From the NCBI GenBank assembly GCA_017532725.1, contig JAFXIZ010000062.1, positions 1 through 58,493 of the forward strand: a stretch of DNA of 58,493 bases, written 5' to 3'. Positions within the stretch are counted from its first letter, which is position 1. Each line of letters starts with the position of its first letter. The notes beneath the pieces are model-generated. The model did not search any database and was not told the origin of the DNA. It saw only the letters and a program-made list of their open reading frames with translations. Shown here one piece after another: positions 41,903 through 50,604 of the stretch. This DNA is from Bacteroidaceae bacterium. GTDB taxonomy: Bacteria; Bacteroidota; Bacteroidia; Bacteroidales; Barnesiellaceae_A. Made by a program: the position numbers and the translations under genes.

Positions 41903-44047
41903 TTATTCTTCGCCCAAGAGGATTTCGAGGATTTGCCAAGCCGAGCGAGATACGGGAGAACCCGGGCCGAAGATGGCGGCAACGCCTGCTTGATAGAGGA
42001 AGTCGTAGTCTTGTGCGGGAATTACACCACCGGCAATAACGATGATGTCCTCGCGACCCAATTTCTTCAACTCCTCAATAACTTGGGGAACAAGAGTCTT
42101 GTGACCTGCAGCGAGTGACGAAACGCCCAATACGTGAACGTCGTTTTCTACTGCTTGACGAGCAGCCTCGGCGGGAGTTTGGAACAAGGGTCCCATATCA
42201 ACGTCGAAACCACAGTCGGCGTAACCTGTTGCACAAACTTTGGCACCACGGTCGTGACCGTCTTGTCCCATCTTGGCAATCATAATACGAGGTTGACGAC
42301 CTTCGCGTTTAGCGAATTTCTCGCAAAGTTCGGTTGCTTTCTTGAAGTCGTCGCTTTGTTTGTTTTCTGAAGAATACACGCCTGAAATAGTTCTGATTAC
42401 TGCTTTGTAGCGACCTGCTATCTTCTCGCAAGCGTCAGAGATTTCGCCCAATGTAGCGCGAACGTGAGCGGCTTTCACTGCGAGGTCGAGCAAGTTGCCT
42501 TCTTTAGTTTCTACACACTTGGTGATGGCTTCGAGAGCGGCTTGAACAGCAGCCTCATCGCGTTTGCCCTTCAACTCTACGATGCGAGCCACTTGCGACT
42601 CACGAACGGCAGTGTTGTCGATTTCGAGGATATCGATGGGAGCCTCTTTCTCAAGACGATATTTGTTAACACCCACGATAGTTTGTTTGCCCGAGTCGAT
42701 GCGAGCCTGTGTGCGAGCGGCAGCCTCTTCGATGCGAAGTTTGGGAATACCTGTCTCGATAGCCTTGGCCATACCACCCAATTTTTCGATTTCTTGGATG
42801 TGTTCCCAAGCCTTGTGAGCCAACTCGTTGGTCAACCACTCTACATAGTATGAACCTGCCCAAGGGTCTATCTCCTTAGTGATGTAAGTCTCTTCTTGGA
42901 TGTAGATTTGGGTGTTACGAGCGATACGAGCCGAGAAGTCGGTGGGAAGTGCGATAGCCTCGTCGAGAGCGTTGGTGTGCAACGATTGTGTGTGACCAAG
43001 AGCAGCACCCATAGCCTCGATACAAGTACGACCTACGTTGTTGAAGGGGTCTTGCTCGGTGAGCGACCAACCCGATGTTTAGGTGTGTGTACGCAAAGCG
43101 AGTGATTTGGGGTTCTTGGGGTTGAATTGTTTTACAATCTTTGCCCACAACATACGGGCTGCACGCATCTTGGCAATCTCCATAAAGAAATTCATACCCA
43201 ATGCCCAGAAGAATGACAAGCGAGGAGCAAATGTATCTACGTCCATACCTGCATTTACACCGGCACGGAGGTACTCAAGACCGTCGGCAAGTGTGTAGGC
43301 AAGTTCGATGTCGGCTGTTGCACCGGCCTCTTGCATATGGTAACCCGAGATAGAGATTGAGTTGAACTTGGGCATATTTTGAGAAGTGTACTCAAAGATG
43401 TCGGCGATAATGCGCATTGAGAATTCAGGTGGGTAGATGTAGGTGTTACGCACCATAAATTCTTTCAAGATATCGTTTTGGATAGTACCTGCCATCTCTT
43501 CGAGTTTGGCACCTTGCTCAAGACCGGCGTTGATGTAGAATGCGAGTACGGGAAGTACGGCACCGTTCATAGTCATCGAAACCGACATTTTGTTCAAAGG
43601 AATACCATCGAAAAGTACTTTCATATCTTCGAGCGAGCAGATAGACACACCGGCTTTACCTACGTCACCAACAACGCGAGCGTGGTCGGCATCGTATCCA
43701 CGGTGTGTAGCAAGGTCGAATGCTACTGAAAGACCTTTTTGACCCGAAGCAAGGTTACGACGATAGAAGGCGTTAGACTCTTCGGCAGTCGAGAAACCTG
43801 CGTATTGACGGATTGTCCAAGGACGGATGGCGTACATTGCGCTGTACGGGCCACGAAGGAAAGGAGGAAGACCTGATGCATAGTTGAGGTGCTCAAGTCC
43901 TTCGATATCTTCACGAGTATATGTGGGCTTTACGGGGATGAGTTCGGGAGTTACCCATTTCTCTGCATCGTTGCAGGGAACCGAGCCGCAAGCCTTTTGA
44001 CCGAAAGCATCGGCCTTAATATCTATATTTTTAAAATTAGGTCTCAT
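41903..44047 (-). pseudogene. Methylmalonyl-CoA mutase large subunit interrupted by an in-frame TAA
   Basis: Two open segments (44047-43079 and 43078-41903) lie in the same frame, separated only by a TAA at 43081-43079. Together they make 714 codons plus a stop, the normal length of the B12-dependent catalytic subunit that interconverts succinyl-CoA and methylmalonyl-CoA. The stop follows LALRTHT and precedes [14 protein letters not shown]; the family reads RTH(S/C)QTSGWSLT here, so CAA(Gln) has become TAA by one C-to-T change, at a residue in the cofactor/substrate region. The rest is well kept: [15 protein letters not shown] near the front, and the C-terminal B12 domain has DGHDRG and [11 protein letters not shown]. 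The ATG at 43012 could restart translation of the second part. A recent inactivation or a base-call error are both possible. Confidence 0.85.
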
Positions 44048-44069
44048 CTTTTTTCTTTTTTACGAGTGA

Positions 44070-45926
44070 TTAAATAGACAATTTGGCGTTGAAGCTCTTG
44101 AGTGTATCCAATACGTTGCTACGAACGTTGATAAACTCGGTGATGCCTACGGCTTTCAACTCTTCGGTGCAAGCAGGTGCGCCTGCTACTACGAACAATG
44201 CGCGACCGTCGAGATATTTGAATGCCTCGGGAGCAAGAGTTTCATACTCTTCGTCGCTTGAGCAGAGTACAATGATGTCGGCTTTGGCAGCGAGTGCTGC
44301 GTCGATACCGGCTTGTACTGTATCGAAACCGAGGTTGTCGATAATCTTGTAGCCTGCACAGCCAAAGAAGTTTGATGAGAATTGTGAACGAGCCAAGCGC
44401 ATTGCCAAGTTACCGATAGTGAGCATAAATACCGAGGGTTGTTTCTCGGCTGCTTCGGTAGCAAGACGCAATGCCTCGAAGTCGCTGGCTGCACGCTTGA
44501 AGTTGAGTGTGGGCAACTCGGGTTTGCACTCGTTGTTGCAACCACAACCACAAGACTCGGCGGGAGCAATCTTGTCGGCTGCTTTCTCGTTGATGTTGGG
44601 ATATTGGTTGCTACCCAAGAGAATCTCTTTGCGACGTGCTACGTTGCCAAGACGCTCTACACCTACTGTGTTTACTTGCTCTTGGATGTAACCGGCTTTC
44701 AATGCTGCGTGGAAACCACCGCGCTCCTCGATGTCGAGGAACAATTTCCAAGCCTGCTCGGCGATAGCCACTGTCAAGTTCTCGATGTAGTACGAACCTG
44801 CACCGGGGTCGGTAATCTTATCCAAGTGCGACTCTTCCTTGAGCAACAATTGTTGGTTGCGAGCGATACGCTCTGAGAATTCGTCGGGAGTAGTGAATAC
44901 TTTGTCGAAGGGGAGGGTTGTGATAGAGTCAACACCACCGAGAGCAGCACTCATAGTTTCGGTTTGAGTACGCAACAAGTTAACGTGTGCGTCGTAGATG
45001 GTTTGGTTGAACTCTGAAGTAGTAGCGTGAGCCATCATCTTGCAAGCGCAGTCGCAAGCAGGATTGTATTGTTTCACGATTTGAGCCCACAACATACGCG
45101 CTGCACGGAACTTGGCAAGTTCCATAAAGTAGTTCGACGAGATACCGAAGTTGAATTTGATACGGCAAGCAACCTCCTCGGCCTTGTAACCGGCATCGGT
45201 CAATGCTGCCATCCACTCGTTACCCCAAGCGAGGGCATAACCAAGTTCTTGTGTGATATGACCACCGGCATTGTTGATGAGCAATGCGTCAACGGCGAGT
45301 ACACGATATTTTTTCAATTGAGCAGCGGCTGTCAACACTTCGCTTGCCATTGCGGCTACGTTCTCAACGTTTTTACCTTTCTTGAGAATGCGTTTGTAGG
45401 GGTCGAAACTGATAGAACCACGCAACTCGGCGAGGTTGTAGCCTTTAGTAGTATAGTACTCGGTAAGGGCTGTAGCCAACTTTGCAGCGTGACGGATGCA
45501 AGTCATAAAGTTGATTTCTACACAGTCTGCGTGGATGCCGTCGAGCAATGTAGCGAGGCAATTAGCGCAGATTTGGTCACCATTGAGGTGGAAACCGAGT
45601 GAATTGACACCTTTGTCAAGGATGTCGAGAGCCTTCTCGTTGGCTGCTTTCAAGTCAACAACCTCGATGTCTTGGCGAGTCAACCATTCGTTGTCGGTAC
45701 GAGTACCACGAATGTAGGGATACTCACCGGGAAGAGAGTTGAGTGTCTTGAGGTTCTCGATGTCTTCTTCGCGGTACATCGGATTTACATTGAACCCTTC
45801 TGAGGTTCTCCATACGAGCTTTTTGTCAAAATCGGCTCCTTTCAAGTCTGCGACCACTTTGTCTTTCCACTCCTGTGTGCTTACGGGTGGAAATTGGTCA
45901 AACAGTTTTTCTTTACTTTCTGCCAT
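44070..45926 (-). CDS. Methylmalonyl-CoA mutase small (beta) subunit
   Basis: The protein has 618 residues. It has the same barrel and B12-like domain layout as the large subunit but lacks the DxHxxG cobalamin motif (C-terminal part: SSNFFGCAGYKIIDNLGFDT), as expected for the non-catalytic partner. Recognisable blocks are FPPVSTQEWKDKVVADLKGA at the N-terminus, [42 protein letters not shown] and DPGAGSYYIENLT. A Cys-rich insert (CGCGCNNEC) sits between the two domains. It is 22 bp upstream of the large-subunit gene, so they are one operon. It is intact, although its partner carries a stop codon. Confidence 0.93.
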   Translation of the reverse strand: MAESKEKLFDQFPPVSTQEWKDKVVADLKGADFDKKLVWRTSEGFNVNPMYREEDIENLKTLNSLPGEYPYIRGTRTDNEWLTRQDIEVVDLKAANEKALDILDKGVNSLGFHLNGDQICANCLATLLDGIHADCVEINFMTCIRHAAKLATALTEYYTTKGYNLAELRGSISFDPYKRILKKGKNVENVAAMASEVLTAAAQLKKYRVLAVDALLINNAGGHITQELGYALAWGNEWMAALTDAGYKAEEVACRIKFNFGISSNYFMELAKFRAARMLWAQIVKQYNPACDCACKMMAHATTSEFNQTIYDAHVNLLRTQTETMSAALGGVDSITTLPFDKVFTTPDEFSERIARNQQLLLKEESHLDKITDPGAGSYYIENLTVAIAEQAWKLFLDIEERGGFHAALKAGYIQEQVNTVGVERLGNVARRKEILLGSNQYPNINEKAADKIAPAESCGCGCNNECKPELPTLNFKRAASDFEALRLATEAAEKQPSVFMLTIGNLAMRLARSQFSSNFFGCAGYKIIDNLGFDTVQAGIDAALAAKADIIVLCSSDEEYETLAPEAFKYLDGRALFVVAGAPACTEELKAVGITEFINVRSNVLDTLKSFNAKLSI

Positions 45927-46112
45927 AGTTTTTTAATTGATTAAGTGTATTTTTAGTGTTTTTCTTACAATTTGTCACACACTCATTGCAGGGTACTGAT
46001 GCACCCACGCAATTCGGTCGTAAAATTACTAATTATTATTGAAATAACGTATAACAGCAGTTTATTATTTTATATGTATATGGTTAAATTTTTTTTCTTT
46101 TGAAGTTCCCTT

Positions 46113-47789
46113 TTATCGTGTTGTATGTCTTTTTATTAACTCTTGGGTGGCATCCCAATTGTCGTTTCCTCTGAGTACGGTATCGATATTGTAGTGCGAG
46201 GGATTGTCAATCTTGACTGCCCACGATGCGCGTTGGTTGCTTACAGCCCCTTCGCCGGTGCTGTTGTATTCGCCCATTGTGGGGGTGTTGAGGTTGTCTT
46301 TGTTGTGCCATACGCGCCAGCCTTCGGGGTGGATGTAGTTATCCATTTCGCAATATAGATAGACGGCTTGTCCGTAGGGTCGCCAAGGGCGTCCCAGATA
46401 TACATTTTCTACTCCTTTATCGGCTGTGAGGTGGCAGTGCGAGAATACAAATCCACAGGGGCTGCCTTGGGGTGTGGCAGGGGCTGCAATATAGCCTTTG
46501 TCGCGCTTGCAGTGTATTGTGCAGTTGTCGAAATAGGCTGCTACGTCCCATCCGAAGATGAAATCGACTGTGCCTTCTATGTAGCACTCTTTGTAGTATT
46601 GACGTATGCGACGTTCCTTGCCATAGGGGTAGAGTGTGTCTTGGTTGCCCAGGAAACGACAGCGATAGAAAATGGCTCGGTCGCTATCGACCAACGCTGC
46701 TACGGCCTGACCTACCATACCGGCATTGTTCTCGAATGTGATGTTCTCGGCGTAGAAGTTGTCGCCGTAGATGTAGCAGGTCGATGAGCCTGATGTTCCC
46801 ATCTCCTCGCCCATACGGTTTAGTTTCTTGGCGTAGTCGCTGCCTGTAATGACAACGCCCTCTTCGCCAATAAGCGATACGGCTTGTTTCGATGTGGGTA
46901 CGATAAGTTTCTCGTGGTATGTACCTTTGCGAATGAGTATGCGGGTTTCGCCACTCTTGCGATAGTCGGGTACGAGGTTGATAGCCTCTTGTATGGTGAA
47001 TACGTCACCACTGCCGTCTTGTGCTACTACGAGGTCGTAGTGGCGTACATATTGAGCCAATAGTGGTACTTTTTGTATCAATTCATTCACAGCCATTCGC
47101 GCCACTATCTTGGCTCCTTGTATATTGAGGTGGGTGTTATCTAGTTTGCCGTCGGGGCAGCAAGCCAATGTGTTGGGCTCTACCCACATAAAATATTGGC
47201 GCGAAGCCTCATCGCCGAGCGATGCTACCCAATTGTGTGTGAGTGCGTTATGGTCTATAAAAGGCACATTTAATTCTTGGGCTATACGCTTGGGTACTTC
47301 GCGATATGCCCCGTGTGTATCGGTGAGTGTGTCGTTGACAAAGTTGCGTCGTACTATCGAGTTGAACAATACGGGGATGCCTCCTTTCTCGCGTGTTTCG
47401 TTGACAAAACGACGCAAGTTGTCGTCGAAAGTCGATCCCGGTTCGGTGTGACGTTTTTCATCGGCCTTGGCATCGTTATGTCCGAATTGGATAAAGACAT
47501 AATCGCCCTCTTTTATCTGTGAACGGACTTTCTCCCAGCGTCCTTCATCTATAAAACTCTTGGTGCTGCGACCGTTCTTGGCGTGGTTCTCTATGCGCAC
47601 TTCTTCCGAGAAAAAGCCCGGCAGGACAAAGCCCCAGCCTCGCTCGGGGTTGCCTCCTTTGAGGTTTTTGTTGGCCATAGTCGAGTCGCCTATCATATAG
47701 ATTGTAAACGCATACTCTTGTTCGCTGCGCGCACTCAGTAGCAGCAACATAATGGCTATAGTGGCAAGTGCCGATAGAAATTTTTTCAT
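46113..47789 (-). CDS. Fused rhamnogalacturonan acetylesterase (CE12) and pectin methylesterase (CE8)
   Basis: The protein has 558 residues with a signal peptide (MKKFLSALATIAIMLLLLSARS). Residues ~28-240 are an SGNH hydrolase of the rhamnogalacturonan acetylesterase type: IYMIGDSTMAN with nucleophile Ser36, FIQFGHNDAK, and DNTHLN with the catalytic Asp/His. Residues ~250-550 are a right-handed beta-helix pectinesterase: ALVDSDRAIFYRCRFLGNQD, IEGTVDFIFGWDVAAYF with the catalytic Asp, and YLGRPWRPYG with the Arg. The two parts remove acetyl and methyl esters from pectin so that polygalacturonases can act. It is divergent from the GH28-uxa operon across 2.8 kb that also holds a BspA-like gene. 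Confidence 0.95.
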   Translation of the reverse strand: MKKFLSALATIAIMLLLLSARSEQEYAFTIYMIGDSTMANKNLKGGNPERGWGFVLPGFFSEEVRIENHAKNGRSTKSFIDEGRWEKVRSQIKEGDYVFIQFGHNDAKADEKRHTEPGSTFDDNLRRFVNETREKGGIPVLFNSIVRRNFVNDTLTDTHGAYREVPKRIAQELNVPFIDHNALTHNWVASLGDEASRQYFMWVEPNTLACCPDGKLDNTHLNIQGAKIVARMAVNELIQKVPLLAQYVRHYDLVVAQDGSGDVFTIQEAINLVPDYRKSGETRILIRKGTYHEKLIVPTSKQAVSLIGEEGVVITGSDYAKKLNRMGEEMGTSGSSTCYIYGDNFYAENITFENNAGMVGQAVAALVDSDRAIFYRCRFLGNQDTLYPYGKERRIRQYYKECYIEGTVDFIFGWDVAAYFDNCTIHCKRDKGYIAAPATPQGSPCGFVFSHCHLTADKGVENVYLGRPWRPYGQAVYLYCEMDNYIHPEGWRVWHNKDNLNTPTMGEYNSTGEGAVSNQRASWAVKIDNPSHYNIDTVLRGNDNWDATQELIKRHTTR

Positions 47790-47984
47790 CGTGATGTGAT
47801 ATTAGAATGTGGTTTCTTATTTAATTGTGCGAATGTACAAAAAAATATTATAGACATCTTCAATTAATTGGTGGATTGATGTATTATTTTGTTCTTGGGA
47901 ATATCCATTTTGTGTGTTGTTGCTGTCGTATATCAGTCGGTATAAGCCTGTTGTATCTTGCTCATTGACTTGTGTATAAAGCAA

Positions 47985-48017
47985 CGTAGGCCGTGCCTCA
48001 ATTCGGCACAGCCTACG
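47985..48017. other. Intergenic hairpin, possible terminator
   Basis: CGTAGGC pairs with GCCTACG and the inner GTGCC with GGCAC; neither side has a strong T run. It lies downstream of the minus-strand BspA-like gene. I see nothing else in 47790-48066. Confidence 0.5.
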
Positions 48018-48066
48018 TCTTGTCTTATTAACACAATATATTGAAAAAAATACTTGCGAGTTATAT

Positions 48067-49536
48067 TTACAATGCTACTTTTATAGCCACATCTGCTATT
48101 CTCACTACATATATTTCATCTGTGGGCATAGTTATGCGCATAGTATTGCTTGTAGCAAAGATTGTACGCAACAAGACTCCATCTACATTGTATATGGCAA
48201 TGTTATCGCCTTTCTCACAGCCTGTTACTATCACATCGCCTCGATAGCCGTAGGCTTTGATGTGACTATTGTTTATGGGTGCGTTTTGGGCAGTGGGTAT
48301 CTGGTAACTGATGTTGAGAACGGCATCTTTCTCAATTGCAGGTGTTGTGTAGAATCCGTCAACCAATTGGTCTGTGACATTTTCTCCGTTGAACGTCACT
48401 GCGTTCAATACAAATCGAGAGTCGGTATCTATGATTTGTATTTGCTGCTCGGTGCCCGGAGTTAAGAAGAATATAACGTTGTTATAGTAAGAATTTTGCA
48501 AAGTCAATTTCACCCTCTTTGACTCTATGGATAGGATGTTGTAAAGAAAAAGTCCCCATTGATTCTTGTAGTCGTCGAGGCTTTCTGCCGGAACATATAC
48601 GGGAATAGAAGGGTTGGCGATAAAGAATGTCATAAAGCCTATAGTAGGAGGTGTTTTGGCCAAACAAGTAATTTCGGTCAAATTGTCGCACCAAAGGAAA
48701 GATTGTTCGCCAATCGATACGACACTGCTGGGTATAGTGATAGAAAGGAGATTCAAATTATAGGTAAAAGCGTTATTATCAATAGTTGTAACACCTTCGG
48801 GAATTGTTGTATTGCCCGAGCCATATATTAGTTTTTTAGTGCTTTTTTCTATAATAGCATTACAGTTTTCTCGCGAGTCATATACGGTGTTGCCTTCGTC
48901 AACAACTATATATTCCGACATTGAACCCATAAAAGCAGTAGAAGATATAGACTTGACGCTGGCAGGAATATAAACTGTTTCGAGGCTTTTTATTTCAGCA
49001 AATAGGACATCGGGAATAGTTGTGACAGAATTTCCGATATTGAGATTCTTTGTGCCACTCATCGAGAATGGACCTACGATGCAACTGCAATTGTCGGCAT
49101 AGAAATTAATAGCATTAAGATTATTAATATTAGCAAAAGAGTAATCTCCCAATGATGTAATACTGGCGGGGATAGTAACTTCTGATAATCCTGAACAGCC
49201 GTTAAAAGCGTTATTACCTATTGAGGTGATACTGTTTGGAATGGTTATTTGGGTCAGTTCGGTGCATTGTTTGAAGGCAATACTGTCTATTGTTGTGACA
49301 TTGTAAGTAGTTTCGTTGTATGTTACACTTTCGGGTATTGTTACGACTCCGGTATATTTATACTCGTCGGGTGCAGCAATCGATGCTTCTCCATAGTGCG
49401 TTACGGCTACAGTGTTCTCTACGTCGCTTGTGATGTTGTAGTAGATTCCATTTATTTCAAAATCGTGAGCAGTCGCGTGGATACTGCACAATAGACATAC
49501 TATTGCGAACAGTGTTTTTGTAATTTTTTTGTTCAT
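48067..49536 (-). CDS. BspA-type leucine-rich repeat secreted protein
   Basis: The protein has 489 residues with a signal peptide (MNKKITKTLFAIVCLLCSIHATA). After a DFEINGIYYNITSD start typical of these proteins come LRR_5 repeats: TIPNSITSIGNNAFNGCSGL, VTIPASITSLGDYSFANI, VYIPASVKSISSTAFMGS, TTIPEGVTTIDNNAFTYN, ITIPSSVVSIGEQSFLWC. Residues ~345-420 form another beta domain, and the end (IAIYNVDGVLLRTIFATSNT) is a sorting-like tail. BspA-like proteins mediate binding to host or partner-cell surfaces in oral and gut Bacteroidales; the target here is unknown. Confidence 0.9.
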   Translation of the reverse strand: MNKKITKTLFAIVCLLCSIHATAHDFEINGIYYNITSDVENTVAVTHYGEASIAAPDEYKYTGVVTIPESVTYNETTYNVTTIDSIAFKQCTELTQITIPNSITSIGNNAFNGCSGLSEVTIPASITSLGDYSFANINNLNAINFYADNCSCIVGPFSMSGTKNLNIGNSVTTIPDVLFAEIKSLETVYIPASVKSISSTAFMGSMSEYIVVDEGNTVYDSRENCNAIIEKSTKKLIYGSGNTTIPEGVTTIDNNAFTYNLNLLSITIPSSVVSIGEQSFLWCDNLTEITCLAKTPPTIGFMTFFIANPSIPVYVPAESLDDYKNQWGLFLYNILSIESKRVKLTLQNSYYNNVIFFLTPGTEQQIQIIDTDSRFVLNAVTFNGENVTDQLVDGFYTTPAIEKDAVLNISYQIPTAQNAPINNSHIKAYGYRGDVIVTGCEKGDNIAIYNVDGVLLRTIFATSNTMRITMPTDEIYVVRIADVAIKVAL

Positions 49537-49659
49537 CGCTTCTTGTTTTTAGATGTTAATGTTTATGATTGAAAATTTGTAATATAATTACATTCAATAC
49601 TATAGTTTGCAGGAGCGTCTGTATATAACATTCAGTCCCATTGTAGTGTGTCCACCTAT

Positions 49660-49679
49660 AATTGTTATGTATAACAATT
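49660..49679. promoter_or_regulatory. 20-bp palindrome upstream of the BspA-like gene
   Basis: AATTGTTAT-GT-ATAACAATT: two 9-bp arms around a 2-bp centre, about 124 bp upstream of the minus-strand start codon. It may be an operator. I see nothing else in 49537-49960 except AT-rich sequence. Confidence 0.4.
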
Positions 49680-49964
49680 AAATTGGGTGGTAATTAAGTC
49701 CGATGCGTTCCTAATGTTGTAAAATTGTTGTGAAGTGTCGTACGCTGTGTGTTGTCGATTTTTTTCTTGTAAAACCTACTGCCTTAAGATTATGTGTTTG
49801 TATCCTTGGATAAATTTATTAATGTGTAGTCTTGGGTTGCGCATACAGCATACAGCATCTACTTGTTAAGATATACCTTTCCTCTATACCGAGTCATATA
49901 AAGTTTCCGTTAACATAATCGTTTGGTTGTTACTTCCTCTCACGTCTCATTGAGGAGGTTCTAT

Positions 49965-50174
49965 AAAAAAAGAGCGTGGACGATGTTCAGTTTATTTCCA
50001 TTGAGGCATCGCCAAACGCCATAACCATAATAAACAGCCCACCCCACGCATTGCTTATATAGCGACACCCCTTGCTGTGGGTGGGTATAAGCAAGCGAAG
50101 GCGTTTATGACTGCTTTATCCTATGGTTGAAATTTTGGCGATTTTCAATGGATAGATAAAGCAAAAACGCTCTT
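49965..50174 (-). ncRNA. Rod-shaped structured RNA candidate (~205 nt), class unknown
   Basis: Nested pairs run through the whole segment: 49970-49977/50167-50174 (8 bp), 49997-50004/50145-50152 (8 bp), 50008-50016/50134-50142 (9 bp), 50023-50029/50122-50128 (7 bp), 50030-50035/50103-50108 (6 bp), 50047-50059/50086-50097 (12 bp, one bulge), 50066-50070/50079-50083. On the minus strand the closing stem is followed directly by a U run, as at an intrinsic terminator, so I assign it to the minus strand. No gene occupies the segment. The size and bulged-rod shape recall 6S RNA, but no sequence motif proves that. An alternative 9-bp stem (TGCTTTATC 50112-50120 / GATAAAGCA) competes with the rod. 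Confidence 0.6.
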
Positions 50175-50178
50175 ATCA

Positions 50179-50234
50179 TAAAAAAAGACTACCGCTGTAG
50201 TAATGAGGACTTATGCCTCATCGTTGCAAAGATA
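50179..50234 (-). ncRNA. Promoter plus two-hairpin short transcript or leader
   Basis: On the minus strand TATCTTTG (50234-50227) is followed by two hairpins, ATGAGG/CCTCAT (50203-50221) and ACTAC-AGCG-GTAGT (50188-50201). The second is followed by seven U. It could be a ~45-nt terminated RNA or an attenuated leader of the rod RNA. No good -33 box is visible. Confidence 0.4.
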
Positions 50235-50266
50235 TTAATTTTGTTGACAAGTTTATTGGCTGTTAT

Positions 50267-50331
50267 GAAAAAAAAGTAGAAAAAGTAGAAAAAGTGACGA
50301 AAAGAGAAGAAAGAGAAAGTGGAAGAAGATG
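50267..50331 (+). repeat. Purine-rich low-complexity tract
   Basis: Almost pure A/G over 65 bp, with three 9-bp units of the type AAAAAGTAG. The antisense ORF across it is Phe/Ser-rich and not credible. I see no gene in 50332-50604. Confidence 0.7.
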
Positions 50332-50604
50332 AATATACAATATTTATAAATAGCGGCTTGTTTGTTCTTGTGTGTATCATTACATATCGATAATCATTAT
50401 TGTGTATTTGGTGTGTTCTGTGTATTGCTTTGTAAGTTTCTCTATGATAGTTGTTTAGATATTGCTCTTAAGCGATGATTGATGCTGCCTTATTTTACCA
50501 AGTTGTAATTTTGTGAATATAATGCAGTTTTATGTTGTTATATATGGTTGCAAAAGGGCAAGATAATTCTTAATATTGCAGTGTGAAATTTCTAATACCG
50601 GTTT

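Noticed and set aside
43076..43084. Programmed stop-codon readthrough in the mutase gene
   Set aside because: TAA followed by A is a strong stop context, no stimulatory structure is evident, and the family has a plain Gln codon there. A nonsense change or a base-call error is simpler.
49965..50174. tmRNA or RNase P RNA
   Set aside because: It lacks the conserved RNase P core (such as GAGGAAAGTCC) and any tRNA-like end with a tag reading frame, and it is too short for either.
50189..50380. Minus-strand ORF rich in Phe/Ser
   Set aside because: It is the complement of a purine-rich low-complexity tract and overlaps a terminator-like hairpin.
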